Shown piece after piece: positions 1-11,289 of a DNA stretch of 64,000 nucleotides. A program made the position numbers and the translations under genes. How positions within the stretch are numbered: position 1 is the stretch's first letter; each line of letters begins with the position of its first letter. A model generated the notes under the pieces. It saw nothing but the letters and a program-made list of their open reading frames with translations, did no database searches and was not told the origin of the DNA. Source of the stretch: Apus apus (taxonomy: Eukaryota; Chordata; Aves; Apodiformes; Apodidae); the NCBI RefSeq assembly GCF_020740795.1, contig NC_067304.1:2160056-2224055 (forward strand), written 5' to 3'.

Positions 1-3000
1 GCCCAGCGAGCGGCCAGCGCCGAGAACCGGCAGCTGGAGGAGAGCAACCGGGCGCTGGAGAACCACCTGCAGCATCTCCACCAGCAGCTCCAGCAGACCC
101 AAGGGTACCTGCGGACCACCAGGGCCTCGGTAGCCTGGGAGCACAGGGAGGAACCCGGGTGAGCAGCTGAGGGACCCGCGCCTCCCGCTGCGCCTGCGTG
201 GTTCCCTCCTGGGGGATCAGTTTGGTGGGTCTCGGCCGCCGGTGGGTTCCGTGGGGTGGATGGATCTTGGTTTGGGGTGAAAAGCATTAGGGGGGGGGGA
301 AAAAAAGGCCAGGGCTGTCAGCACCCTGCACTGGGTGTGTCCCCAGCAGAGAGGGGGACATCCTTCACCCAGAAGGACTCAGCCAGGATTGGCTTGAGTT
401 GGGACAGGCTGCCCAGAGAGGTTGTGGAGGCTCCTTCTCTGGAGACTTTCCAAACCCACCTGGACCTGTTCCTGTGTGATCTGCTGTAGGTGACCCTGCT
501 CTAGCAGGTGGGTTGGACTGGATGATCTTCAGAGGTCCCTTCCAACCCTGACCCACTGTGTGACTGGTCCAAGGGCTGTGGGTTTTGCTGTCCTGCTGCC
601 TCTGGAGCTGGAGACAACCCTGGGGCAGGGCTGGAGGTGAAGAAGAGGATGCACTTGCCACGTTGACCCCTGTGCTCTGTGTTTGCAGGGACAGAGCAGT
701 GGCAGAGCTTCCCGGTGAGGTGCCCACGTCCCCACAGGTACTTCAGCTGGGTGGCTGGGGAGAGGACAGGGTGTCCATGCTCCATGTGGTTTGGGACTGC
801 TGGGGAAGCTTTCCCAAACCGGGTGCTCGTGGTGCCTCACAGGCACCTGGGAAGGGAGAGGGGGGCAGGGATAGCAGCACCTGAGTTCTGGCACCTCCAG
901 GATTTCCGGGGGATAATTCTAGATACCTGCTGGAGAGCTCAGCTTCATTCCAGCTGGATCCACTCCCTCACCAAGTCCTTTTCCCTCTGCTCTTCCCACC
1001 CTGTTGGCTGCAGATGAGTCCAGAGAGGCACCGCTCGGAGATGCGGATCAGGCTGGGGTCCCGGAGCAGAGAGCCCCAGGCCAAGGGCTCCCACCAAGTG
1101 TAAGGGCTCCTGGGCAACAGCTGCTGCTTCAGCTGGTGCCCCCGAGGTCTGCAAGCTGGGGCCAAGCACCCAAATCTTCCACCTTCCCCAAGCAAAACAA
1201 GTTATTTAGTCCTTTCAGTGCTCCTTTCCTACCCACCCATCTCTCATCCTGGAGATCAGATCTCCCAGTCCAGCTCGTTGTCCTGCATCCTTCCCTCAGA
1301 CCCTCACCATTCCTGACCAGGACTTGTCTCTTTTCATCTCCAATAAGGTGAAGATGGAGCCTGGGAAGGAGCACACTTGCTTGCCAGGCAGGATTTGGAG
1401 CAACCTGGTCTAGTGGGAGGTGTCCTTGTCCGGGCTGGGGGTTTGGGACTAGATGATCTGGACTAGATGATCTGGACTAGATGATCTTTAAGGTTCCTTC
1501 CAACCCAAACCATTCCATGATTCCATGATATGGCCCCAAGTTGTGCATCCCCTGTCCCCATCACTGCCCATGTGAACCCCCAGGACACCCAGAGGGGAAA
1601 GGGGTGAGGGGTGGAGGGCTGAGGTTGGCAGACCAGAGACCCTCTGGTGCTGGCCCGGGTGGATGGGATGGAGCTGGAGCTCAGCCTGGGGACTGGGCTG
1701 ACCTCCCACCCCCCCAATTTTCTGCCATTTCCAGGGTCTGGGAGATGCTGCCAGCAGAAACAAGCCATTTGGGAGACCGGCCAAGAGTGAGCTCCATGGA
1801 AGAGGACCCCTTCCCACCTCTGAAAGAGGAACACTCCTCTGACCAAAGCTCTTTGCTAAGAGAGATGAATGATGCAATTGCAGCTCTGAGCAAACAGCTG
1901 CAGTCGCAGGCACTGGGGACACCCCTAGCACCCCCAGACACTGCCCAGCACCCCCAGGATGATGCTGAGCCCCAAAGGGGGCTGGAGGCAGCCACAGCCC
2001 GTGGCACAACCCCTGGGGTCCTGCCAGGGACCCACCTCGGTCACGAGCTGTTGGAAGGAGACCTGGAAGAGAGACCAGCCATGGCCAAGCTCCATATTCC
2101 AGATGTGACACAGGCTGGTGGGTCCTTGGGATCCTGGAACCACAGGGCTCAGGAGCCAGGGGGAGAGCAGGGAGGGCAGGTACCCATGGGTGGGCTTGGC
2201 CTGGCTGCAGCTCTAGGAGAGCACATGGGGCTGGGGGGAGAGGCTGACCCAGCACTGGGGGTCCCCCAGAAACTTGAAATAAAGCCTGGGGAGCCCCTGG
2301 AGCCAGAGCCACCATCCCTGGGCGAAGCAGAAAGGGGAGCAGCCCAGGGGGACAGTGTTCTCCCCAAGGTGATGGTGGCTCCTGGCCCCGGGATGCTGGA
2401 GGAGGAGCAGGGAGGTCTGGAGGTGAATCCCTGGGGAGAGGCCTCGGGTGATGGGTCTGTGAGGGGAGAGATGGTTTTGGGGGGGACTGTGGGGGTAGCA
2501 GTGACTGTGCCACACGCTGAGGTGCAGGAAGGTGGAGCAGGGACAGATGTGCAACCTCTGGAGCCCCAGAGCAGCGATGCCAACCAGCAGCTGCTTGCAG
2601 AGGTGGAGGCAGGTCTGCAGCCCCCCAGGGAGGTGGAATCCCAGGGGAAGGAGCAGGGGGGGAGTGTGGATCCAGATGTGCAACCCCTGGACCAGGCTGA
2701 TAAATCAGAGTTAGTGGGATTGGAGGTAGAGGATGAGCAGAAAGACATGGAGCTGTGTGGGGGTCTCAGCCCAGAAACCCCCCAGGGAGAGGAGAGCCAG
2801 GCAGCTGTTCAGCTCCTGGAGGAGGCTGAGGATGGGGCACAAGGCCAGGGTGAGCAGGAGCTGCCACAGGAGCCCCTGCTCGATCTGCAGGGAGCAGGAG
2901 CTGGGCAGGGAGAGGGGGCTGGAGCTGGTGTGAAGCTCGAGGTGGAGACTGTGATCCTGGATGTGCTGGAGGAGCAGGGCACTGGTGGAAATGTGCAGCT

Positions 3001-6000
3001 GAGGGCAGAGGTGGAGGAGCTCAAAGGAGGGGGCACAGAGGCAGATCTGCAGCCCCTGAGTGAGGTCAGGTCCCTGGATGCAGAGCAGGGAGGGAGTGTG
3101 GCTCCAGATGTGCAGCCCCTGGATTGGGTGGATAAACCAGGGCTGGGGGAATTGGAGACAGAGGGTGCTCAGGCAGACATGGGTCTCGGTGGGGATCTCA
3201 GCCCAGAAACCCCCCAGGGAGAGGAGAGCCAGGCAGCTGTTCAGCTCCTGGAGGAGGCTGAGGATGGGGCACAAGGCCAGGGTGAGCAGGAGCTGCCACA
3301 GGAGCCCCTGCTCGATCTGCAGGGAGAGGGGTCTGGGCAGGGAGAGGGGGCTGGAGCTGGTGTGCAGCTTGAGGTGGAGACTGTGATCCTAGATGTGTTG
3401 GAGGAGCAGGGCACTGGTGGAAACGTGCAGCTGAGGGCAGAGGTGGAGGAGCTCAAATTGATCCCTGGAGGGGGCACAGAAGCAGGTCTGCAGCCCCCGA
3501 GTGAGGTCAGCTCCCTGGATGCAGAGCAGGGAGGGAGTGTGGCTCCAGATGTGCAGCCCCTGGATCCCACTGATAACCAGGAGTTAGTGGATTTGGAGCT
3601 AGAGGATGAAGAGAAAGACAGGGAGCTGCTTGGGGGTGCCAGCCCAGAAATCCCATGGGGAGGAGAGGGTAGACCTGGTGTGCAGCTTGAGGTGGAGACT
3701 GTGATCCTGGACCTGCTGGAGGACCAGAGCTCTGGTGGAAACGTGCAGCTGAGGGCAGAGGTGGAGGAGCTCAAGGGAGGGGGCACAGAAGCAGATCTGC
3801 AGCCCCTGAGTGAGGCTGGTTCCCCGGGGATGGAGCAGGGAGGGAGTGTGGCTCCAGATGTGCAACCCCTGGAGGAGGATGAGGAGGAGGATAAACCAGG
3901 GTTAGGGCCAGGGCAGGGAGCAGGTGCTGCTGGGCTGGTGCACAGGGAGGGTCTGTCCCCAGCAGAAACCCCTGTGGGGAGCCCAGAGCTGTGTGGGATG
4001 TTCCCAGTTGAGGCTCAGGGACTGGAACTGGTGCGGGCAGAGGACTCCTGGGCAGGGATGGAGCTGCTTGGGAGTGTCAGCCCAGAAACCCCTCAGCAAG
4101 GGGAGGATGGAGCAGCCCCTCAGCTCCTGGAGGAGGCTGAGGATGGGGCACAAGGCCAGGGTGAGCAGGAGCTGCCACAGGAGCCCCTGCTCGATCTGCA
4201 GGGAGCAGGAGCTGGGCAGGGAGAGGGGGCTGGAGCTGGTGTGAAGCTCGAGGAGGAGACTGTGATCCTGGATGTGCTGGAGGAGCAGGGCACTGGTGGA
4301 AACGTGCAGCTGAGGGCAGAGGTGGAGGAGCTCAAAGGAAGGGGCATAGAGGCAGGTCTGCAGCCCCTGAGTGAGGCTGGTTCCCCGGCAATGGAGCAGG
4401 GAGGGAGTGTGGCTCCAGATGTGCAACCCCTGGATCCCACTGATAACCAGGAGTTAGTGGATTTGGAGCTAGAGGATGAGCAGAAAGACACGGAGCTGCT
4501 TGAGGGTCTCAGCCCAGAAACCCCCCAGGGAGAGGAGAGCCAGGCAGCTGTTCAGCTCCTGGAGGAGGCTGAGGATGGGGCACAAGGCCAGGGTGAGCAG
4601 GAGCTGCCACAGGAGCCCCTGCTCGATCTGCAGGGAGCAGGAGCTGGGCAGGGAGAGGGGGCTGGAGCTGGTGTGAAGCTCGAGGAGGAGACTGTGATCC
4701 TGGATGCGCTGGAGGAGCAGGGCACTGGTGGAAACGTGCAGCTGAGGGCAGAGGTGGAGGAGCTCAAAGGAAGGGGCACAGAGGCAGATCTGCAGCCCCT
4801 GAGTGAGGTCAGGTCCCTGGATGCAGAGCAGGGAGGGAGTGTGGCTCCAGATGTGCAGCCCCTGGATTGGGTGGATAAACCAGGGCTGGGGGAATTGGAG
4901 ACAGAGGGTGCTCAGGCAGACATGGGTCTCAGAGGGGATCTCAGCCCAGAAGCCCCCCAGAGAGGAGAGGTGGGAGCAGGTTTGCAGCCATGGGAGGAGG
5001 CTGTGGTCCTGGACCTGCTGGAGGACCAGAGCTCTGGTGGAAGTGTGCAGATGATGACAGAGGTGGAGGAGCTGAAATTGGCCCCAGGAGGGAGCACAGA
5101 GGCAGGTCTGGCAGCCCTGGGTGCAGCTGGGTTGTGGGAAGGGGAGCAGAGGCAGAGTTTGGAGGCAGGTCTGTGTGCAGCTCCCACCACAGACGTGTGG
5201 GATGAGGCAGCTGGGGCTCACGTGTCCCCTCCTGCTCAGGCCTCTTGGCACTCTGAGCATGCCATGGCCACTAAGGGTCCTGGTCTGGAAGCACTGCTGG
5301 GAGCTCTTACTGGTCCAGATGGGCAGATCCTGGAGAATACCCAGACCCTGGAAATAATGCAGGGAGTGAAGATGGATGCAGAGAAGGGACCTTTGGATGG
5401 GGCTCAAGGTCTGGAAGTGGTGCAGGGAGGAAGGGTGGAGGCAGGGGGGAGGAATTTAGTTGAAACTCAGAGTCTAGGGAGAAAGCAGAACCACGATGAT
5501 GGTGCATCTGTGATGGCCCCCCCAGCCTCCAGGGTAACATTACAAATCAACACGTTAGAGCTGGAAACCATGATGCAGGAGGATGTTCTCATTCCAGATG
5601 TGTGCCTAGGCTCTTCTGCACAGGCAGCCCAAAGTGATCTTCAGGGGCAGGTCTCAGCACAGGCAGATGAGGTGAGGCTTCATGCTGCTTCCCAGCAGCT
5701 GGAGGAGAAGCCACCACGTGTGATGGAAACAGAGCAGGTAGCTGTTGGATCTGCTGAACCTCCAAAACAAGAGGTGCCACCAGCTTCAGCCCTTCACGTG
5801 AGCGTCCAGCAGGAGGAAGATGCTGGGAATGATCAGTTGGGGACAGTCCTTGGAGGCAGCTCCCTGGGGGGTGCAGCCAACAGCAACGTGCAGCCCCAAC
5901 AGCAGCTCCTGGGAGAAGACCCCAATGTTGGCCAAGGGGAGAAGAAGCAAGAGGTCGGGCAGAAAATGAGCCGGGAAGGCAAATCCAGCCCAGGAGAGCC

Positions 6001-9000
6001 AGGAGCTGTGGTTGGGGCAGGAGCTGCCCCAAGGGGTCCTCCTGAAGCCTGCCTGGACCCAGACCATCTCTACAACGTGCTGTTTGTTGGGGACTCAGAC
6101 GTGGGAAAAACATCCTTCCTGCACCGGCTGCGCGCCGACACCTTCAACCCTCACCTCGCTGCCACCGTAGGTAGGTCTCCTCCAGCTCCTCTCCAGCACA
6201 GCTCTGCACCCCCCAGGGTGACCCCTGCATCTTTTTCCTTCTTCCCCACCAGCTGCTGCTGGTCTTTACCTGCATCTTACAGCTCCCACCGAGCAGGCAG
6301 GACAACCTGTCACCAAGGACCAAATGGGGCCACCAGCTTCACACACCTGGACGGTCCTGAGCAGGCACTGCTGGTCCCCCTCACCCTCTCCAGCACACCT
6401 ATATCAATGGCCCTGGTGTTTTCCTCTTTATTTTGCCTTTCAGCCCTATCCTCCTCTCTTAACCATCCTGGTTTTATCCATCATGAGTTCAGAGACCTTC
6501 CCAAAAATCCAGCCATTAAAGATCTAAAAGCCAGAGGTTCACTCAGCCCCTTTGAGCTGCTTCTTCAGACCACACCTTCACCAGCTCCATCCATCCTGTC
6601 ACAGGGATGGACTCAACAGTACCCAATTACTCCTTGCTGTGTCTCCTAGGGCTGGATTATCAGGTCAAGAACCTCGTGGTGGACAACAAGTGCTTTGCTC
6701 TGCGCCTGTGGGACTCAGCTGGGCAAGAAAGGTGAGGTGTGGAGCTCCCTCCTGAAGCAGAACAACCCGTGCTTCCCTCTTTTCCTGCTGGTTTGGTGGA
6801 AATGAATGTTCTTGGCTCTGCTAAGCAAAGGAGGGGCTGTTTGAGGAGGGACTCTGTACAGTGCGTGGCCTGATAAAGGGCAATAAAGGAAGTCATTCAG
6901 ATAAAAATAAGCACTGGGGCTGCTTCTATGGCCTGTGCCACCAGGGCAGGAGCAAAATCTGGGGCTTGTCTTTTTTACAGGCATGCATTCCCATGGGGAT
7001 TTCACATCCCTTCTGGGGAAACCTCCTCGGATCATAGAACCATAGAATCGTTCAGGCTGGGGAAAGACCTTTCAGATCATCCAGTCCAACCCTTAACCCA
7101 ACTCTACCCAGTCCAGAGCTAAACCAGGTCCCTCAGCACCACATCTGCGTGGCTTTGAAACACCTCCAGGGATGAGGGTTCAACCACCTCCCTGAGCAGC
7201 CTGGGCCAGTGTTTAATCACCCTTCCAGTGAAGAAGTTTCTCCTAACATCCAATTTAAACCTCCCCTGCTGCAACTTGAGCCCATGTCCTCTTGTTCTAT
7301 TGCTTGTTCCTTGGAAGAAGAAACCGAATCCCCCCCCCTTGACTCCACCTCCATCTGGGGAGTTGCAGTGAGTCAGGTCTCCCCTCAGCCTCCTTTTCTC
7401 CAGCTTCCCATTAGCTGCTCCTTGTCAGGTTTGTTTTCCAGAGCCTTCCCCCCAGCTTGGCTGCCCTGGTATCCTGGTTGTTGTCCATCCTGTTGAGAGT
7501 GACCGTTGCAACCCCCCGCAGGTACCGCAGCGTCACCAAGCAGTTCTTCCGGAAGGCGGACGGGGTGGTGCTGATGTACGACATCACCTCGGAGTATTCC
7601 TTCTCAGACGTGAGGTACTGGCTGAGCTGCATCCAGGTGGGTGAAGCAGGATGTCCTTCTGTCCCTGAGGTCCAAGAACTGGCTCTAAAAAAAGAAAAAG
7701 GCAGCATTTTCTCACCTGGGCGCTGCCACCGGTCGGGGATGGACGTCTAAGGGTGGCCAAGCACCTTGTGGTGGGTGTTCTGGAAGAGGAGAAATTTAGG
7801 TTGGAGATGAGGAGGAAAGTCTTGGCTGTGAGGGGGGTGAGAGCCTGGCCCAGGTTGCCCAGGGAAGCTGTGGCTGCCCCATCCCTGGCAGTGTTGAAGG
7901 GCAGGTTGGATGGGGCTTGGAGCAGCCTGGGCTGGTGGGAGGTGTCCCTGCCCATGCAGGGGGTTGGATCTAAATGATCTTTATGGTCCCTTCTCCCCCA
8001 AACCATCCCATGATTCTTCCTTTAGGTGAGGAAATAATTTTTCGTGGAGGGTTTAAATTCAGATACTGATCATTTTCACTTTTATTTGCAGTGTTTCCTG
8101 AGGTTATTTGTTGGTAGCATCGTTATAATTATCACTTTGAGTTTTTTTTTTAATTAAAAACAAATACAGATGAATGGGAGACATTAAAAGTACTTCTGAG
8201 AACGTGTTTAGATCACGAATAGTCCCCTTTGAGTCCTGGGAAAAGGAAGGTAGCTCACATCCTATTAAAAAGTTCTTGTCAGAGATTTCCAGCTGAGGGG
8301 AACATCAGGATTTGAAAACACTGGAAGGAAATGGGATGTGCCTGTAAATCCCAAGCAGGGCACCTGCTGCTGAGCTGCTGAAGTCAAACACAAAGTGAAT
8401 TCACTAGAAGGGTAATTTGGCCAGTTCTCTGCCCTGTTAATAGACCAGGATGGATTATTTAAGGGGGGGAAAAAACCCAAACCAAACAATTCCAACACCT
8501 ATTTTAAGTTATTTTAAGCTAGTTTAAGAACTGAAAGCTTTGTTATCAGCCCAAATCCCTCGACATCCTTCCTGGTGCTCCAGGATGTGTCTGGGCAGCG
8601 TGGGCAGCTGTGATTCAAGGGAGACCCAGGCATGTTCTCCCTGATGCTCCCCTCTTTCACTGCCCAGGAGGCAGCAGGAGATGGAGCTGCTGTCCTGCTG
8701 CTGGGGAACAAAACCGACCGTGCTGCCGAGAGACGGGTCCCGACCTCGGAAGGGGAACTCCTGGCCAAGGTGGGTACATGGCCCTGCTCAATTGTCCTGC
8801 CCACCCAGGGCAAGGACAGCCAAGGCTGGATGCCACCAGCCTGAGGACCACCAGCTGAAAGCCCTGAACTTACCCTTCCTGCACCAGTGGGTGGCAAAGT
8901 GACCTCTGAGCTCATCCTCCACCACCCCCTGCCTCGGTTTCCCTTTGCCCTTCAAGTTTTGACTCAGCCTCGTGCCCCAGTAAAACAATTTATGAAGCTG

Positions 9001-10150
9001 GATCTGTAAAAGAAAACCATTTCAGCTCTGCTTATCTTTCCTGTGCATGTTCCCAGAATCATATAAACAATCAAAGCACCAAGCCCTACCCTGTTTCAGA
9101 GATACTGAAATGCTGCAAGTACAGTTAATATCTTCAAATGTAGATGGCTAATAAAAACCAGGTGGGAAGAATCTCACCTTTACCAACCTAATTTCAAAAT
9201 GTAGGGATTTAGGCCAGTTTTATGAATAGAAATAGCAAGGAAAGGGGTTATATGCTTTTTTTTTTGGTCCTACAAACCGGTCCCTGGCAGGTGTGAAAGA
9301 CCTGGGAACATCAGTTATGTCTTTCTTTGCTCCACTAACCAGAGTCCATCGTGTTGTAGCTCCCAGAAAAGCTGGATTTCACCCTCATATCCCAGTAAAC
9401 AAGTCCCTAAGTTCCTGTTTCCTTGCATCCCTCCTTGCTTCCCCTTGGTCCTGACTGTCCCTTGGCAATTTACTCCCATGTGAAGCTATTCCAGTGCAAG
9501 AATGTGACATTTGTGTCGTGCTCTGGCTCTTCCAGGAGCATCAGCTCATGTTCTTGGAGTGCAGCGCTGCCTCGGGCCACAACGTCTCTGAGGCCATGGT
9601 CAGCTTAGTCAGGTGAGAAATGTGTTTGGATTTTCCCAGCCATCCTGAATTTCTTGGGCTCCCTCCCTGCTTTTTAACCCCCAGGGCTGGAGTGTTGCTG
9701 TCACCAGAGGCTCCACGTGCCCAAACGTCAGGGAAAACTCAGAGCAGCACGTGCATGGGTGGGATGAGCCCAAGTGCTGTAAGATGTCTCCTGAATATTT
9801 AGGATTGCAAGGAGATGAATAAAACCCCTCTCGGGATGCTGTGGATTCCTACCTGGGTTGACAGAAATCAATTCTGGCTGTGATTTGATTTAGGTTGATG
9901 GTTTTTTAGCAGCCCGTGGTTCTCAAATCACACTGAGCTTGGGGAGGCTCCTCACTCCTTTCAGCTGAGCCTCCTTTCCCCAAGGCTGGTCAGGACAAAT
10001 AGCAAAGCAATAAAAGATATGTGGGGGAAAACACTGGTTTAATTTGCTTCCTTTTCTCCCAGGTTGCTCAAAGTTCGTGAGGATGAATTGAAAAATAAGG
10101 CAGCAGAGGTACCAAAGCCACCCCAGAAGAAAAAGGGCTGCTGCTGGTGA
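1..10150 (+). CDS. RAB44: RAB44, large Ras-related GTPase, 3' part (5' end outside window)
   Basis: Large Rab of the RASEF/CRACR2A/RAB44 group; in mammals RAB44 is reported in immune and bone-marrow-derived cells, acting in granule and lysosome trafficking. Exons: 1-158 (coiled-coil stretch AENRQLEESNRALENHLQ, donor GG/gtgagc), 689-714 or 689-737, 1014-1097, a large exon from about 1735-1758 to 6170, then 6650-6731, 7522-7636, 8668-8769, 9536-9612 and 10063-10150 (stop TGA). Phases from the large exon to the stop are continuous. Nucleotide-binding motifs in order: P-loop GDSDVGKTS, switch I ATVGLDYQ across the 6170/6650 junction, WDSAGQERY (DSAG instead of the usual DTAG), NKTD, and ECSA. The tail KKKGCCW carries two cysteines for prenylation. 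An EF-hand domain, expected in the family, would lie upstream of base 1. Junctions among the first four exons are uncertain, because the best-looking acceptor at 1735 does not fit the phase of the preceding exon. Confidence 0.9.
330..562 (+). mobile_element. CR1 LINE fragment
   Basis: Sense 3' part of a CR1: GGACAGGCTGCCCAGAGAGG, then GGTTGGACTGGATGATCTTC and CCCTTCCAACCC. It lies in the RAB44 intron after the coiled-coil exon. Confidence 0.85.
1395..1530 (+). mobile_element. CR1 LINE 3' end
   Basis: Short sense 3' end with the terminal ATTCCATGATTCCATGAT repeat. The segment GACTAGATGATCTG is present three times in tandem at about 1447-1487, a local slippage inside the element. It lies in an intron just before the large RAB44 exon. 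Confidence 0.8.
2640..5110 (+). repeat. Tandem acidic protein repeat inside the large RAB44 exon
   Basis: The exon contains about six in-frame copies of a unit of roughly 433 bp (about 144 residues). Landmarks of one unit are GGSVAPDVQPLD, then a charged linker ending SPETPQGEE, then AAVQLLEEAEDGAQGQGEQE, PLLDLQG, ETVILDVLEEQGTGGNVQLR and AEVEELK. The GGSV-DVQPL landmark recurs near 2659, 3092, 3534, 3843, 4403 and 4836. The 309 bp gap reflects a shortened unit and the 560 bp gap an insertion. All copies keep the frame and are rich in Glu, Gln and Gly, which points to a disordered acidic spacer between coiled coil and GTPase. Confidence 0.85.
7028..7475 (-). mobile_element. CR1 LINE fragment
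   Basis: Antisense CR1 running from ATCATAGAACCATAGAATCG through CAGATCATCCAGTCCAACCC to a divergent part with CCCCTCAGCCTCC. It ends about 45 bases before the acceptor of the RAB44 exon at 7522, so the branch point and tract of that exon lie beside or within it. Confidence 0.85.
7740..8020 (+). mobile_element. CR1 LINE 3' fragment
   Basis: Sense CR1 with GGTTGCCCAGGGAAGCTGTG and GGGCAGGTTGGATGGGGCTT, ending CCATCCCATGATTCTT. Its 3' portion forms one end of the inverted duplication shared with 13176-13800. Confidence 0.85.
7857..8476 (+). repeat. Inverted duplication, left arm
   Basis: About 620 bp that recur in reverse complement at 13176-13800. By eye the arms differ at only a few percent of positions, such as GTTAATAGACC here against GTTCATAGACC there. 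The arm starts inside a CR1 and otherwise holds unique A/T-rich intron sequence between RAB44 exons 7522-7636 and 8668-8769. Confidence 0.85.
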
Positions 10151-11035
10151 TGGACAGAACCTCATCACCCTTTGTGAGCTGAAACTGCAGTGACAGCCAG
10201 AAAAGCATCCAAATAACCCTTGGGCACCACCTCTGCTCCCTGTGTCTCTGCCTTGGTGATATTCCTCAGATCCTGAGGGCAAAAGTTGCTGGGGAGGAGC
10301 TGGCTGCCACCCAGCCCCTTCCTGCCCTTCTGCTGCCCTGACCCCCCAGCACGTGAGCCCTCCAAAAAATACCTGCTGGGAAACTTCACTTTCTTCTGTG
10401 GCAGGCTCAGGAAAGAGGCAGAAAAGGAATCTGACTGGATGCTGGATGGAGCAGGGAGCAAAACTGAGTCTTGGGATAAAAGAAATGAAATCCAGGGATT
10501 GCCCAAAGGCTGATGTAAAACCAAGGGGGTTTAGGGCCATCAGGGCTGCTGTGCAGTGGTGACTTTTTGCTCTGGCTTTACAGTCTGATCTGGAAGAAAG
10601 AAATCTGCAGCATATCCTAAATGTTCTTCTTAACAATCTCTACTGAGGCAAGATAAAGGTTGTTCTCTTCCCTGGGTTCCTGTGCAGGAGTGGTTCTCCA
10701 CAGAAAGCTACTCAAGCCAGCCCAAAAGAAATCCCAAAGCCCAGGATCATAGAAGGAGCACCTGGGAGGTGGGATATACCATCAGATAAAGAGCCCTTTT
10801 CAATCCATTGCTGATTTTTTGCACTATTGCAGCACATCTTGGGATGGAGCAGGGATGGGCAGGCTCCTGCCTCCTGCAACCTCCACAGCTTCCTTAGGAA
10901 GCTCTGGCTTGGTTCTAAAACCCAGCCTGAAACATCCAACCAAGCACATGTCACAACTTCAAAGGTGGTTGTTTTTTTTCTTTCCCTGTCTACAGCTTGA
11001 GAACTATATTTTTGCAGAGAAAAACCTACAGGCTA

Positions 11036-11041
11036 AATAAA
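11036..11041 (+). terminator. Poly(A) signal, proximal, RAB44
   Basis: AATAAA about 890 bases after the RAB44 stop, in a run of overlapping AATAAATAA, followed by the T/G-rich stretch TTGTTTTGTAG. This is the first canonical hexamer after the stop codon. Confidence 0.6.
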
Positions 11042-11278
11042 TAAGAATACAAGTCTTGTTTTGTAGTATTTTAATATATGACACTCCTTGCCTCATCCCC
11101 CAGCAGCTCAACAGATGCACTTATAGACTGTGCTTACAAGCAGGTTTTTGGGAATAATTTTGCTCAGACAGGTTTACTTTTTTGCTGCCATTATTATTTA
11201 TATGTATATTATGGCAAAGCATAATAGTAGCCAGTCTCTGCTTTACAAAAATACAGTGACAAGAAGGGTTGGCTTTCT

Positions 11279-11284
11279 AATAAA
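11279..11284 (+). terminator. Poly(A) signal, distal, RAB44
   Basis: A second AATAAA, 243 bases after the first, followed by an A/T-rich stretch and then TTCTGAGTGTTTCTGACTG, a plausible downstream element. It could give a longer 3' UTR. Confidence 0.45.
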
Positions 11285-11289
11285 CACTA

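Noticed and set aside
1541-1734. Upstream part of the long open frame preceding the large RAB44 exon
   Set aside because: It lies before the splice acceptor and includes a CR1 edge; the frame is open by chance.
6171-6649. Continuation of the large RAB44 frame past the P-loop
   Set aside because: The GTPase sequence continues only after splicing 6170 to 6650 (ATVG-LDYQ); the intervening open frame is intron.
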